The notes below the pieces were generated by a model. The model had not been told where the DNA came from, did not search any database, and saw only the letters and a list, made by a program, of their open reading frames with translations. From an uncultured Selenomonadaceae bacterium (GTDB lineage Bacteria > Bacillota > Negativicutes > Selenomonadales > Selenomonadaceae), in assembly GCA_905234175.1 (NCBI GenBank), contig CAJOGX010000006.1, positions 1-64,000 on the forward strand: DNA of 64,000 nt, written 5' to 3'. Positions 8,026 through 15,805 of this stretch are shown here, one piece after another (the first letter of the stretch is position 1; each line of letters starts with the position of its first letter). A program made the position numbers and the translations under genes.

Positions 8026-9465
8026 ATGCAGCCGACGAATTTAAAACCACCGAAAAAGCCGCCGGACTTCGTGCTGACGCTGCTTTTCATGCTGTTCGAT
8101 TACGTCGGAATTGTGCTGACGGAATATCTGGCGTTCTTCATTCGCAACGCCGTGGATTTCTGGAACAACGTCGAATATTTTTACACAGACCCCTACATTT
8201 TCGTTTGGGTGCCGCTACTGGTGCTGATTTTTCTGGGACATTCCCGCTCGTACCGGCAAATGAAGCCGGTGGTAGAAACGATGCGGGATATTTTTGTGTC
8301 AGTATTCTACGGCTGGATGGCGTCGATAATTTTGATTTACTTCCTGAAGGCTGGCGAACAGGCGTCGCGGCTGTTTATAATTTTATTCGGCGGGCTGGGG
8401 CTTATCAACGTCTGCGTGATTCGCTACGCCGTCATGAAATTTCTCAAGCTGCGAAATATTTTCAGCGAGCCGGTGATAGTTATCGGCGCCGGTCTCACCG
8501 CTGAGCGCGTCATTAAATTCTGGCGCGAAGATTTGGGCTACCGCTACGACATTCTCGGACTTATCGACGACGCTCCCGTTTCCAAAGCTCTTCCGAAAGA
8601 ATTTCCAATCCTCGGCGGCTTCAGCGACACGAAAAAAATCGTCCGCAAATTCAAAGTCAACACCGTGGTTATCGCCGCGCCTGGAATTTCCAAAACCCAG
8701 CTCAACGAAATTATCACCGACCTCCAGCCGCGCGTAGAAAAAATTTCCTTCATTCCCGACTTAGTCGGCACGCCCATGGCAAGCGTCGACGCCTCAATTC
8801 TTTTCAGCGAAAAAATTCTCATGCTCAACCTGCGCAACAACCTCGCCAGCGCGCCCAACAGAATTTTCAAGCGCGCCTTCGATTTGGTTCTGACAATCAC
8901 CGGCGGGCTTTTAATTTCTCCGATTATGCTGGCGATAGCCGTGGCGGTCGCCGTTGACAATCGCGGCAGAATTATTTTCGCCCACGAACGCATTGGCAGG
9001 CTCGGCAAAAAATTTCCCTGCTACAAATTCCAGACGATGGTGCCCGACGCTCAGGAACGCCTTAAAAAATATCTCGCTGAAAATCCTGCCGCCCAGCGCG
9101 AATGGGACGAAACTTTCAAGCTCACCAACGACCCGCGTGTTACAAAACTCGGCGCCTGGCTCCGCCGCACCAGCCTCGACGAACTCCCTCAGCTCTGGAA
9201 CGTCATTCGCGGCGAAATGAGTTTAGTTGGTCCGCGCCCTATCGTCGAAGAGGAAGTTCCGCGCTACGGCGAAAATTTCCGCGAATACTGCATGGTTCTG
9301 CCTGGCATTACCGGCATGTGGCAGGTCTCCGGCAGAAGCGACACTACCTACGCCGAGCGCGTCGCCATGGATACCTGGTACGTCCAAAACTGGTCTGTCT
9401 GGATTGATTTGATGTACCTTTTCAAAACCGTCAAAGCCGTCGTCACCGAGAAGGGCGCCTACTGA
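8026..9465 (+). CDS. WbaP-type undecaprenyl-phosphate sugar phosphotransferase
   Basis: A 479-aa polyprenyl-phosphate hexose-1-phosphate transferase. It starts exo- or O-polysaccharide units by loading a sugar phosphate onto undecaprenyl phosphate at the inner membrane. About four hydrophobic helices lie within residues 12-125, followed by a Rossmann-like middle domain (VIVIGAGLTAERVIKF). A last membrane segment near residue 290 leads into the catalytic bacterial sugar transferase domain (KRAFDLVL ... FKLTNDPRVTKLGAWLRRTS, DELPQLWNV, SLVGPRP). The LPGITGMWQVSGRS ending places it with WbaP rather than WcaJ. The ATG follows GAGGAAC. No other polysaccharide genes lie nearby, so the pathway it feeds is not visible. 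Confidence 0.92.
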   Translation: MQPTNLKPPKKPPDFVLTLLFMLFDYVGIVLTEYLAFFIRNAVDFWNNVEYFYTDPYIFVWVPLLVLIFLGHSRSYRQMKPVVETMRDIFVSVFYGWMASIILIYFLKAGEQASRLFIILFGGLGLINVCVIRYAVMKFLKLRNIFSEPVIVIGAGLTAERVIKFWREDLGYRYDILGLIDDAPVSKALPKEFPILGGFSDTKKIVRKFKVNTVVIAAPGISKTQLNEIITDLQPRVEKISFIPDLVGTPMASVDASILFSEKILMLNLRNNLASAPNRIFKRAFDLVLTITGGLLISPIMLAIAVAVAVDNRGRIIFAHERIGRLGKKFPCYKFQTMVPDAQERLKKYLAENPAAQREWDETFKLTNDPRVTKLGAWLRRTSLDELPQLWNVIRGEMSLVGPRPIVEEEVPRYGENFREYCMVLPGITGMWQVSGRSDTTYAERVAMDTWYVQNWSVWIDLMYLFKTVKAVVTEKGAY

Positions 9466-9507
9466 AATTTTTAACCGCGTTTTAATGAAAAATCCAGCTT
9501 CGCGCGC

Positions 9508-9513
9508 TATAAT
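9508..9513 (+). promoter_or_regulatory. -10 box upstream of the small exported protein gene
   Basis: TATAAT lies 28 nt before the ATG at 9541, with no clear -35 hexamer. Confidence 0.4.
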
Positions 9514-9540
9514 TCCCAAATCTTGAAGGAGGATTTTAAC

Positions 9541-9975
9541 ATGAACCTGAAAAAACTTTTGAGCGGCGCGCTGATTGGCGCATTCGTTTTTGGAATTTCC
9601 GCAGGCAGTCTTCAGCCCGTAAGCGCCGCCTCTTTCGACGACGCTAAAAAAATTTCCGACGCCAAAGATAAATTCAACAGCGCGAAAGATAAATTCAACA
9701 GCGCCCGCGACAAATTCGGCAGCAGAAATTCTGACAGCAACACTCCGCCGGAACCGCCTAAAGACGCTGACGGCAACCCAATGCCTCCGCCCGATAAAGA
9801 TTCCAGCGACAGACCAGCGCCGCCCGATGAACATAAACTTGACGGCGACGGCAGCGTAAAATTTGAAAAGCCCGATAAAGATTCCGACGGCGTGAAAGAT
9901 AAGTACAACAACGCGCGTGAAAAAATCGACAGCGCCAAAGATAAATTCAACCGCGCCGCCGATAAGCTCAGATAA
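9541..9975 (+). CDS. Small exported charged repeat protein
   Basis: A 144-aa protein with a signal peptide (about residues 1-29). Both ends of the mature part carry short Lys/Asp-rich repeats: (A/S)KDKFNS three times near residues 40-60, and a NARxKIDSAKDKFNRAADKLR-like tail. They enclose a Pro- and Asp-rich centre (PPEPP, MPPPDKD). The ends would form amphipathic or coiled helices and the middle is probably disordered. I do not recognise the family. The start at 9541 has AAGGAGG six bases before it. Its stop codon is immediately followed by the trkA ATG, which suggests translational coupling, although a functional link to potassium transport is only a guess. Confidence 0.7.
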   Translation: MNLKKLLSGALIGAFVFGISAGSLQPVSAASFDDAKKISDAKDKFNSAKDKFNSARDKFGSRNSDSNTPPEPPKDADGNPMPPPDKDSSDRPAPPDEHKLDGDGSVKFEKPDKDSDGVKDKYNNAREKIDSAKDKFNRAADKLR

Positions 9976-11337
9976 ATGCGCGTGGTAATTGTTGGCGCGG
10001 GCAAACTCGGCTACACAATCGCCGAACTTTTGAGCAACGAGCAGATTGAAGTTGTCGTGGTGGACAGCGACGAAAACCAGCTGACCGCCGTCAAGGAAAA
10101 TCTCGACGTGATGACGATTAACAAGAGCGGCTCCAATCCAATCACGCTCAACGACCCCGACATAAGCGGCGCGGATATTTTTATCGCCGTCACCGCCACT
10201 GACGAAGTTAATATGGTTGCCTGCGTGCTCGCCAAAAAGCACGGAATCAAACACACAATCGCCCGCGTCCGCGATATGCAGTTCATGGGCGAGGCGCGCG
10301 ACTATCTCAAAAAAAATTTCGGTATCGACCTGCTGTTGAATCCTGAGCTTATCGCCGCCAACGAAATTTACCGGATTCTTATGACGCCCGCCGCGCTCAA
10401 CGTAGACGATTTTGCTGGCGGTAAAGTTCGTCTCTACGAAGCGAAAATCGACAAGTTCAGCCGCTGGATTAACATTCCGCTGAAAAGTTTGAAGCTGCCC
10501 GCCGGTGTGCTTGCCGGTCTCATTCACCGCGACCACCGCATGATTATCCCGCACGGCGACGATTCGTTTCAGGACAAGGACAGCGCTTACTTTATCGGTT
10601 TCCCCGACGCGATTCAGGAGCTCAGCGAAAGTTTCACGCCGCAAAATTCCCGCCCGCTCGAACGCGTTCTGATTATCGGCGCCAGCAGAATTGCGCGCGC
10701 TCTCGTAGTTCAGCTAAACGCGGCTGGCGTTTCCGTCAAGGTTATCGAGAAAGACCGCAAGCGCTGTGAGGAAATGGCGGAAATTCTGGAAAGCGGCAGC
10801 ATTGCGATTCACGGCGACGGCACCGACGTTGATTTACTGGCGGAAGAAGGTATCGCCTCGGCGGACGTGATTGTCTGCCTCACCGACGACGACTGGCTGA
10901 ATCTGATGATGGCGCTGCTGGCTAAGCACATGGGCGCGAAAAAAACTGTCGTCCGCGTTTACCGCACTGAGTACGCCGAGCTGATTGAGCGCGTCGGTAT
11001 CGACGTGGTAATTTCCGCGCGACTTTTATCCGCCAGCGAAGTTTTAGCGTTCGTGCGGCGCGGCGGCGTTACCCGCGTTTCGATTCTGGAAGGCGCTAAG
11101 GCGGAGGCGGTTGAAGTTGTCGTGCAGAAAGACGCCCGCGCTGAAGGCAAAAAGCTCATGGACGTTAAGCTCCCCAAATCCTGCCTCGTCTGCGCTTACG
11201 TCAGAAAAAATAAAGCCGCCATTCCCAACGGCAATACAATCCTGCTGGCTGGCGACAAAATTATTTTATTCTGTTTGCGCGGCGCCGCCCCCGAAGTCGT
11301 TCCCTGGTTCACCAACGAGCAGCGCTTTGTTGTCTGA
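9976..11337 (+). CDS. trkA: Trk system potassium uptake regulatory protein TrkA
   Basis: A 453-aa cytoplasmic NAD(H)/ATP-binding ring protein that gates TrkH/TrkG potassium channels. It has the full-length double architecture: RCK_N with VGAGKLGYTIAELL near residue 6, RCK_C around residues 140-215, and a second RCK_N with IGASRIARALVVQL near residue 228 followed by a second RCK_C. The ATG directly abuts the TAA of the preceding gene with no obvious ribosome site of its own. No trkH is present in the window, so the channel partner must be encoded elsewhere. It converges on the amidase gene with a 3-nt gap and no terminator is seen between them. Confidence 0.93.
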   Translation: MRVVIVGAGKLGYTIAELLSNEQIEVVVVDSDENQLTAVKENLDVMTINKSGSNPITLNDPDISGADIFIAVTATDEVNMVACVLAKKHGIKHTIARVRDMQFMGEARDYLKKNFGIDLLLNPELIAANEIYRILMTPAALNVDDFAGGKVRLYEAKIDKFSRWINIPLKSLKLPAGVLAGLIHRDHRMIIPHGDDSFQDKDSAYFIGFPDAIQELSESFTPQNSRPLERVLIIGASRIARALVVQLNAAGVSVKVIEKDRKRCEEMAEILESGSIAIHGDGTDVDLLAEEGIASADVIVCLTDDDWLNLMMALLAKHMGAKKTVVRVYRTEYAELIERVGIDVVISARLLSASEVLAFVRRGGVTRVSILEGAKAEAVEVVVQKDARAEGKKLMDVKLPKSCLVCAYVRKNKAAIPNGNTILLAGDKIILFCLRGAAPEVVPWFTNEQRFVV

Positions 11338-11340
11338 GTT

Positions 11341-12090
11341 TTAAATCGCGTCCACCGCTAAATTCCTGTCGGCGAGCAGATTCATCGCCTCGATAAATTT
11401 TTTGCCGGAATCAAAATCGATATTCGACATAAGCAGCTGAGAGCCAACGCCCGCCTCGCTCAGTACGACGCCCAGCGGGTTGACAACTTCCGAGTGCCCA
11501 GCGCTGTTAGCAAAAACTAAAAAGACCTGATTTTCAATCGCGCGCGCCTTCGTAAGAATCTGACGCGGCACCAAACGCATTAACGTCCACGCTGACGGCA
11601 GCAGTAAAAGTTTCGAGCCGCGCAGTACAAGTTTCCTGATAAATTCCGGAAAGCGCAGGTCGTAACAAATCGCAATTCCGCACGTCACGCCGTCGAGCTC
11701 CGCCGTCACAATCTTTTCGCCCTGCGTGAAAACTTTGTCCTCGCCCGCGAAAGTGAAAAGGTGCGTCTTGTCGTACGTCGCAACAATTTCGCCCGCGCGA
11801 TTGGCAACAATGCAGCGATTATAAAATTTCCCGTCAACCTCAGCAACGGTCGAGCCACCGACGATGTTCAGGCTCATTTTTTTTGCCCAGCCGCTGATAA
11901 ATTCCGCCAGCCGCTCACCGTTTCTGTCAGCGAAATTCTCAAGCGGCGTCGGAAAATATCCCGTCGTCCAAAGTTCCGGCAAAACTACCACGTCACAATT
12001 CTGCGCGTTCTTGATAAAATCCGCCGCAATCTCAAAATTTTTTTCAACCTCGCCAAGATTCGACTTGAACTGCGCAACTGCAATCTTCAT
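11341..12090 (-). CDS. Nitrilase-superfamily carbon-nitrogen hydrolase (omega-amidase-like)
   Basis: A 249-aa cytoplasmic amidase. The Glu-Lys-Cys catalytic triad is visible: E39 in VVLPELWTTGYFP, K108 in TYDKTHLF and C142 in GIAICYDLRFPE. The length and motif spacing fit the Nit2/YafV omega-amidase branch, which hydrolyses alpha-ketoglutaramate or alpha-ketosuccinamate, though deaminated glutathione amidase is an alternative. The ATG follows AAGGGGGAATTTTT. It lies 12 nt downstream of nagZ on the same strand and is probably co-transcribed from the nagZ promoter. Confidence 0.88.
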   Translation of the reverse strand: MKIAVAQFKSNLGEVEKNFEIAADFIKNAQNCDVVVLPELWTTGYFPTPLENFADRNGERLAEFISGWAKKMSLNIVGGSTVAEVDGKFYNRCIVANRAGEIVATYDKTHLFTFAGEDKVFTQGEKIVTAELDGVTCGIAICYDLRFPEFIRKLVLRGSKLLLLPSAWTLMRLVPRQILTKARAIENQVFLVFANSAGHSEVVNPLGVVLSEAGVGSQLLMSNIDFDSGKKFIEAMNLLADRNLAVDAI

Positions 12091-12102
12091 AAAAATTCCC
12101 CC

Positions 12103-13221
12103 TTAGTTCCTCAAATTCAGCTTCATCTTCAAAATCCTGCGAACAGATTCGTCAATCCGCGCTTCAGAAATTTCGCCGCGCTCAACGGCTTCAAGAATGC
12201 CAAGATAAATTTTCTGCTGCTTATCGTAATCGTGACAGCTAAGAACAATATCAACGCCCGCTTTGACGGCGGCAACGCCCAAAGTTTTTTGGTCGTTGTA
12301 CTTCGAGACGGCGCCCATATCCAAATCGTCCGTGACAATCACGCCGGTAAAGCCCAGCTCGTTGCGCAGAATCCCCGTGACAATCGCCGGAGAAATCGAC
12401 GCAGGATTTTCAGCGTCAAGCGCGCTGTACTTCAGGTGCCCGACCATAACCATGAATTTGGAATTGTCGTGCGCGGCGATAATTTTTCTGAACGGCACAA
12501 AGTCAATCGTCTCAAGCGTTTCGCGGCTGGCGTCGACAACCGAAATATCCTGGTGCGTGTCAACCTTTCCGAGCCCCAGCCCAGGAAAATGTTTCAGACA
12601 GTAAAAAATTCCGGCGTCCTCGTAGCCCTTCGCCGCCGCGTCTGCAAATTCCGCCACAACTTCCGCATTATCGCTGAAAGAGCGCGTGTCCCGCGTGCCA
12701 ACGTCCGCAACCGGCGCAAAGTTCAAATTCACGCCAATGCTCTTCAAATCCTGCGCGATAGAAGTTGCGGTGCGGTAAGCCTGCGAACTGTCACCGCTGC
12801 TGCCAATTTCTTCCTGCGAAGGCGGCGGAGTAATTTCGTGCCTCATTCTCGCAACGCGCCCGCCTTCCTCGTCTATCGCGAAAAACAGCGGAACTTTTTC
12901 AGCCGCCACCGCGTCCAGATTCTCAGCGAAACTTTTCGCCTGCGCGCGGGTCTCCAAATTCCTGTCGAAAAAAATCAGCCCGCCAATGTGGTAGTTCGTG
13001 AACATGAACCGGCTGTCGTCGTTGACGGCGTTCCCGTGCACGCCGGTTATCATCATCTGTCCGACCTTTTCAGCGAGCGTCATGCTCTGCAGAATTTCTT
13101 CAACGGGGTCTTTCGGCGGAGGAGTTTCAGCGTCAACTTTTTGCGCGGTAGTCGAGCCGCAGCCGCAGATTATCGCCGCCGCCAGCATTACCGCCAGTAA
13201 ACTAAAAAATTTCAATTTCAA
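12103..13221 (-). CDS. nagZ: Beta-N-acetylhexosaminidase NagZ-type (GH3), probable lipoprotein
   Basis: A 372-aa family 3 glycoside hydrolase expected to release N-acetylglucosamine from muropeptides or GlcNAc-MurNAc during wall recycling. Visible signatures are KHFPGLGLGKVDTHQD near residue 207, the family His/Asp loop, and the nucleophile Asp in VIVTDDLDMGAV. The N-terminus is hydrophobic and ends in Cys-Gly-Cys, a plausible though not ideal lipobox. TTG at 13221 is chosen because GGGGCGGTG precedes it by six bases. An in-frame ATG at 13254 overlaps a TATAAT -10 box and would probably lie upstream of the transcript. The enzyme complements murQ and mupG at 56-58 kb. Confidence 0.9.
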   Translation of the reverse strand: MKLKFFSLLAVMLAAAIICGCGSTTAQKVDAETPPPKDPVEEILQSMTLAEKVGQMMITGVHGNAVNDDSRFMFTNYHIGGLIFFDRNLETRAQAKSFAENLDAVAAEKVPLFFAIDEEGGRVARMRHEITPPPSQEEIGSSGDSSQAYRTATSIAQDLKSIGVNLNFAPVADVGTRDTRSFSDNAEVVAEFADAAAKGYEDAGIFYCLKHFPGLGLGKVDTHQDISVVDASRETLETIDFVPFRKIIAAHDNSKFMVMVGHLKYSALDAENPASISPAIVTGILRNELGFTGVIVTDDLDMGAVSKYNDQKTLGVAAVKAGVDIVLSCHDYDKQQKIYLGILEAVERGEISEARIDESVRRILKMKLNLRN

Positions 13222-13252
13222 GTGTAGCACCGCCCCGAATAATTTTTCCCGC

Positions 13253-13261
13253 ATTATAGCA
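13253..13261 (-). promoter_or_regulatory. nagZ: Extended -10 promoter element of nagZ
   Basis: Reading leftward, TGCTATAAT (13261-13253) is an extended -10. Transcription would begin near 13246 and give a short leader before the TTG at 13221. Confidence 0.6.
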
Positions 13262-13276
13262 CAGGCCGCAAAAATC

Positions 13277-13285
13277 TGCTATAAT
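13277..13285 (+). promoter_or_regulatory. ribF: Extended -10 promoter element of ribF
   Basis: TGCTATAAT at 13277-13285 is the mirror image of the nagZ element 15 bp away. It lies about 35 nt before the TTG start of ribF. Confidence 0.6.
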
Positions 13286-13319
13286 ATCTTCCGCTTTAAC
13301 GAAAGGGGGGAAATTTTTT

Positions 13320-14237
13320 TTGGAAGTCATAAAAAAACTGTCGGCGCTGACGAAAAAATTTCCTTCGCCGGTAGTGGCGCTGGGAATGTTCGACGGCGTG
13401 CACCGCGGTCACGCAAGCGTTATCCGGCGGGCGGTTGAAGTCGCGCAGAAAATTTCCGGCACGGCAGTGGTTTTCACTTTCGCGAACCACCCGCTCAGCG
13501 TCCTTTCGCCAGAAACCGCGCCGCTGATGATTGGCAGTCGAAGTCTGCGCCGCGAAATTTTTGAAAGCCTCGGCGTCGAAGTGCTGATTGAAATTCCGTT
13601 CACGAAGGAACTCAGCCGCCGCTCGCCCGAAGAATTTCTGGAACTCCTGCGCGAAAAAATTTCTCCCGCGTACGTCGTCACCGGTCCAAATTACACTTTC
13701 GGGCGCTTCGGCAAGGGCAACGGGCGTTTACTCCTGCGCGAGGGCGAAAGCTACGGCTTCAGCGCGGAAATTTGCCCAGCCGTCACCGTCGACAAAAAAA
13801 CCGTCAGCAGCACCAGAATCCGCGCGCTTATCGCTGAAGGAAATTTGAGCGAGGCGAACGAACTGCTCGGCAGGAATTTTACCTACGTTTCCAAAGTCGT
13901 GAACGGCGACCGGCGCGGCCGCAAGCTCGGCTTCCCCACGGCGAATCTCGAAATTGAAGACCACCGCGCCATGCTGCCCAACGGCGTTTACATCGTCCGC
14001 GTCTGGGTCGGCGGAGAAATTTTCAGCGGCATTGCCAACGTCGGTGACAACCCCACGTTTAAGGTTGCGAAACGGCGGCTCGAAGTTTTCATTGACAATT
14101 TCAGCGGCGACATTTACGGCGAGGAAATTGCGGTAAGCTTCGTGAGCAAAATCCGCGACGAAAAAACTTTCGCCAGCGTCGACGAGCTCAAAGCTCAGCT
14201 CAACGAAGATTTAGCCGCGCTCAGGAGATTTTTTTAA
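13320..14237 (+). CDS. ribF: Bifunctional riboflavin kinase / FAD synthetase RibF
   Basis: A 305-aa enzyme that phosphorylates riboflavin to FMN and adenylylates FMN to FAD. The N-terminal nucleotidyltransferase domain shows ALGMFDGVHRGHASVI near residue 20, and TGPNYTFGRFGKGN and SSTRIR further on. The C-terminal kinase domain begins near residue 185 with VNGDRRGRKLGFPTANLE and includes GVYIVRVWVGG. It starts with TTG after an AAAGGGGGG ribosome site. The stop codon is directly followed by the rlmD ATG, so the two genes are probably translated from one mRNA. Confidence 0.95.
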   Translation: MEVIKKLSALTKKFPSPVVALGMFDGVHRGHASVIRRAVEVAQKISGTAVVFTFANHPLSVLSPETAPLMIGSRSLRREIFESLGVEVLIEIPFTKELSRRSPEEFLELLREKISPAYVVTGPNYTFGRFGKGNGRLLLREGESYGFSAEICPAVTVDKKTVSSTRIRALIAEGNLSEANELLGRNFTYVSKVVNGDRRGRKLGFPTANLEIEDHRAMLPNGVYIVRVWVGGEIFSGIANVGDNPTFKVAKRRLEVFIDNFSGDIYGEEIAVSFVSKIRDEKTFASVDELKAQLNEDLAALRRFF

Positions 14238-15584
14238 ATGATTGAAGTTGGAAAAATTTACGAAGTTGAAATTGGCGGGCTCGGCAGTGCCGGTGAAGGC
14301 GTCGGGCGCGTCGGTGAGTTTACGGTTTTCGTTGAAGGCGCGCTGCCTGGCGAAAAAGTTTCTGCGGAGATTGAGACCGTCAAGAAAAATTACGGCGTCG
14401 GTCGGCTGAAAAAAATTCTGCGCGAAAGTTCGGAGCGCGTCGAACCGTTCTGCAAAAATTATCCCGAATGCGGCGGCTGTCAGCTCCAGCATTTGAGTTA
14501 TCCTGCGCAGCTGATTTGGAAACGCCAGCAGGTTGCGGACGCAGTTGAACGCATTGGCAAACTAAGCGGCGTTGAAATTTTCGACACGCTCGGCATGGAA
14601 AATCCGCGCCGCTACAGAAATAAAATGCAGTTCCCCGTTGGAAAAAATCTGGCGGTTGGCTGTTACGCGCGCGGCTCGCACAAAATCGTTGACGTTGACG
14701 CCTGCGAAATTCAGCGCGAGGCAAGCGATAAAGTTCTGGCCGCCGCTAAAAAAGTTTTGAAGAAATTTCACGTCGCGCCCTACGACGAAGACGCCCGCCG
14801 TGGAGTTCTCCGCCACGTCATGAGCCGCGTCGGTCTGAACGATGAACTTATGGTCGTGCTGGTTACCGCCACTAAAAATCTGGCGAACGATAAAAATATT
14901 TCTAAGGCGATTCGCGCGGAACTTCCCAGCGCCGTCAGCATTCAGCAGAACATTCAGCCCTGCCACAACAACGTTATCCTCGGTCGCGAGACGAAAATTT
15001 TATTTGGAAGGCCGACGATTCGCGACCGCATTGGGAATTTGAACTTCAACATTTCGGCGCGCTCATTCTTTCAGGTCAACACGGCGCAGGCTGAAGTTCT
15101 GTACCGCACGGCGAAAAATTTTGCTGAGCTGACTGGCAGGGAAACTGTTATCGACGCGTACTGCGGCACCGGCACGATTGGGCTTTACATGGCGCGGGCG
15201 GCATACAAAGTTATCGGGATTGAAATTGTGAGCTCGGCGGTTGACGACGCCAGAAAAAATGCGCGCGAAAATAAAATCCGCAACGCTGAATTTTTCGTCG
15301 GCGACGTGGTAAAAGTTCTGCCGAAGCTTGAAGTTACGGCGGACGTGGTAGTAGTAGACCCGCCGCGCGCCGGATGCGAAAAATCTGTGCTGGAAACTTT
15401 CGCCAGAATGAAACCCGCGCGAATAGTCTACGTCTCGTGCAACCCAGCGACGCTTGCGAGGGATTTGGCGATACTGGCACAGCTCGGTTACCGCGCGAAA
15501 AAAATTCAGCCGGTGGACATGTTCCCATTCAGCTCGCACGTCGAAGCGGTTGCGCAGGTTGAGAGGGAACCCATTACTAATTAA
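14238..15584 (+). CDS. rlmD: 23S rRNA (uracil-5-)-methyltransferase RlmD (RumA family)
   Basis: A 448-aa SAM-dependent methyltransferase that converts a specific uridine of 23S rRNA to 5-methyluridine. A TRAM domain occupies about residues 1-60. A [4Fe-4S] cluster is held by C72, C78 and C81 (FCKNYPECGGCQLQH) plus a later Cys in the DACEIQ segment. Motif I is DAYCGTGTIGLY and motif IV is VVVDPPRAG. The nucleophile Cys lies in YVSCNPATLARDL, close to the FPFSSHVEAV ending of the family. RlmCD-type dual specificity, as in Bacillus, is possible and cannot be excluded by reading. No ribosome site of its own is needed if it is coupled to ribF. Confidence 0.9.
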   Translation: MIEVGKIYEVEIGGLGSAGEGVGRVGEFTVFVEGALPGEKVSAEIETVKKNYGVGRLKKILRESSERVEPFCKNYPECGGCQLQHLSYPAQLIWKRQQVADAVERIGKLSGVEIFDTLGMENPRRYRNKMQFPVGKNLAVGCYARGSHKIVDVDACEIQREASDKVLAAAKKVLKKFHVAPYDEDARRGVLRHVMSRVGLNDELMVVLVTATKNLANDKNISKAIRAELPSAVSIQQNIQPCHNNVILGRETKILFGRPTIRDRIGNLNFNISARSFFQVNTAQAEVLYRTAKNFAELTGRETVIDAYCGTGTIGLYMARAAYKVIGIEIVSSAVDDARKNARENKIRNAEFFVGDVVKVLPKLEVTADVVVVDPPRAGCEKSVLETFARMKPARIVYVSCNPATLARDLAILAQLGYRAKKIQPVDMFPFSSHVEAVAQVEREPITN

Positions 15585-15620
15585 ACACTGTAATTTTTCG
15601 TTTATCAGAAAGCAAGCGCA

Positions 15621-15723
15621 TAGAGGCGGCCCATGGACGGGCCGCGGGCCGCATTGACGCCTGGATGGCGTCACTCGGCCCAGCTTTCTTTGCCAGCGTT
15701 TCTTTCACGAAAGAAATGCTGAC
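15621..15723 (+). repeat. Three-hairpin element, copy A
   Basis: Hairpin 1 pairs GCGGCCC (15626-15632) with GGGCCGC (15639-15645) around ATGGAC. Hairpin 2 is TGACGCC/GGCGTCA (15655-15673), extended by GGGCCG/CGGCCC (15646-15681). Hairpin 3 is AGCGTTTCTTTC against GAAAGAAATGCT (15695-15720). The element begins about 40 nt after the rlmD stop. It matches copy B almost base for base when B is read on the minus strand, and shares its layout with copies C and D. Confidence 0.85.
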
Positions 15724-15767
15724 ATATAACTAAAAAGAAATGCAGGAACTTCAACAGATTTGGCTAA

Positions 15768-15773
15768 TATAAT
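15768..15773 (+). promoter_or_regulatory. -10 box of the HD-GYP operon
   Basis: TATAAT lies 32 nt before the ATG at 15806. No good -35 hexamer is visible at the usual distance. Confidence 0.4.
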
Positions 15774-15805
15774 TTAAAAACCAAATAAGGGGGAGCGGTT
15801 TACGC

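Noticed and set aside
9223..10644. Minus-strand 473-aa open frame opposite the sugar transferase and trkA
   Set aside because: It spans three well-supported plus-strand genes and has a low-complexity Phe/Val-rich translation.
11761..13200. Plus-strand 479-aa open frame opposite the amidase and nagZ
   Set aside because: Arg/Asn-rich antisense translation without domains. The minus genes show catalytic motifs.
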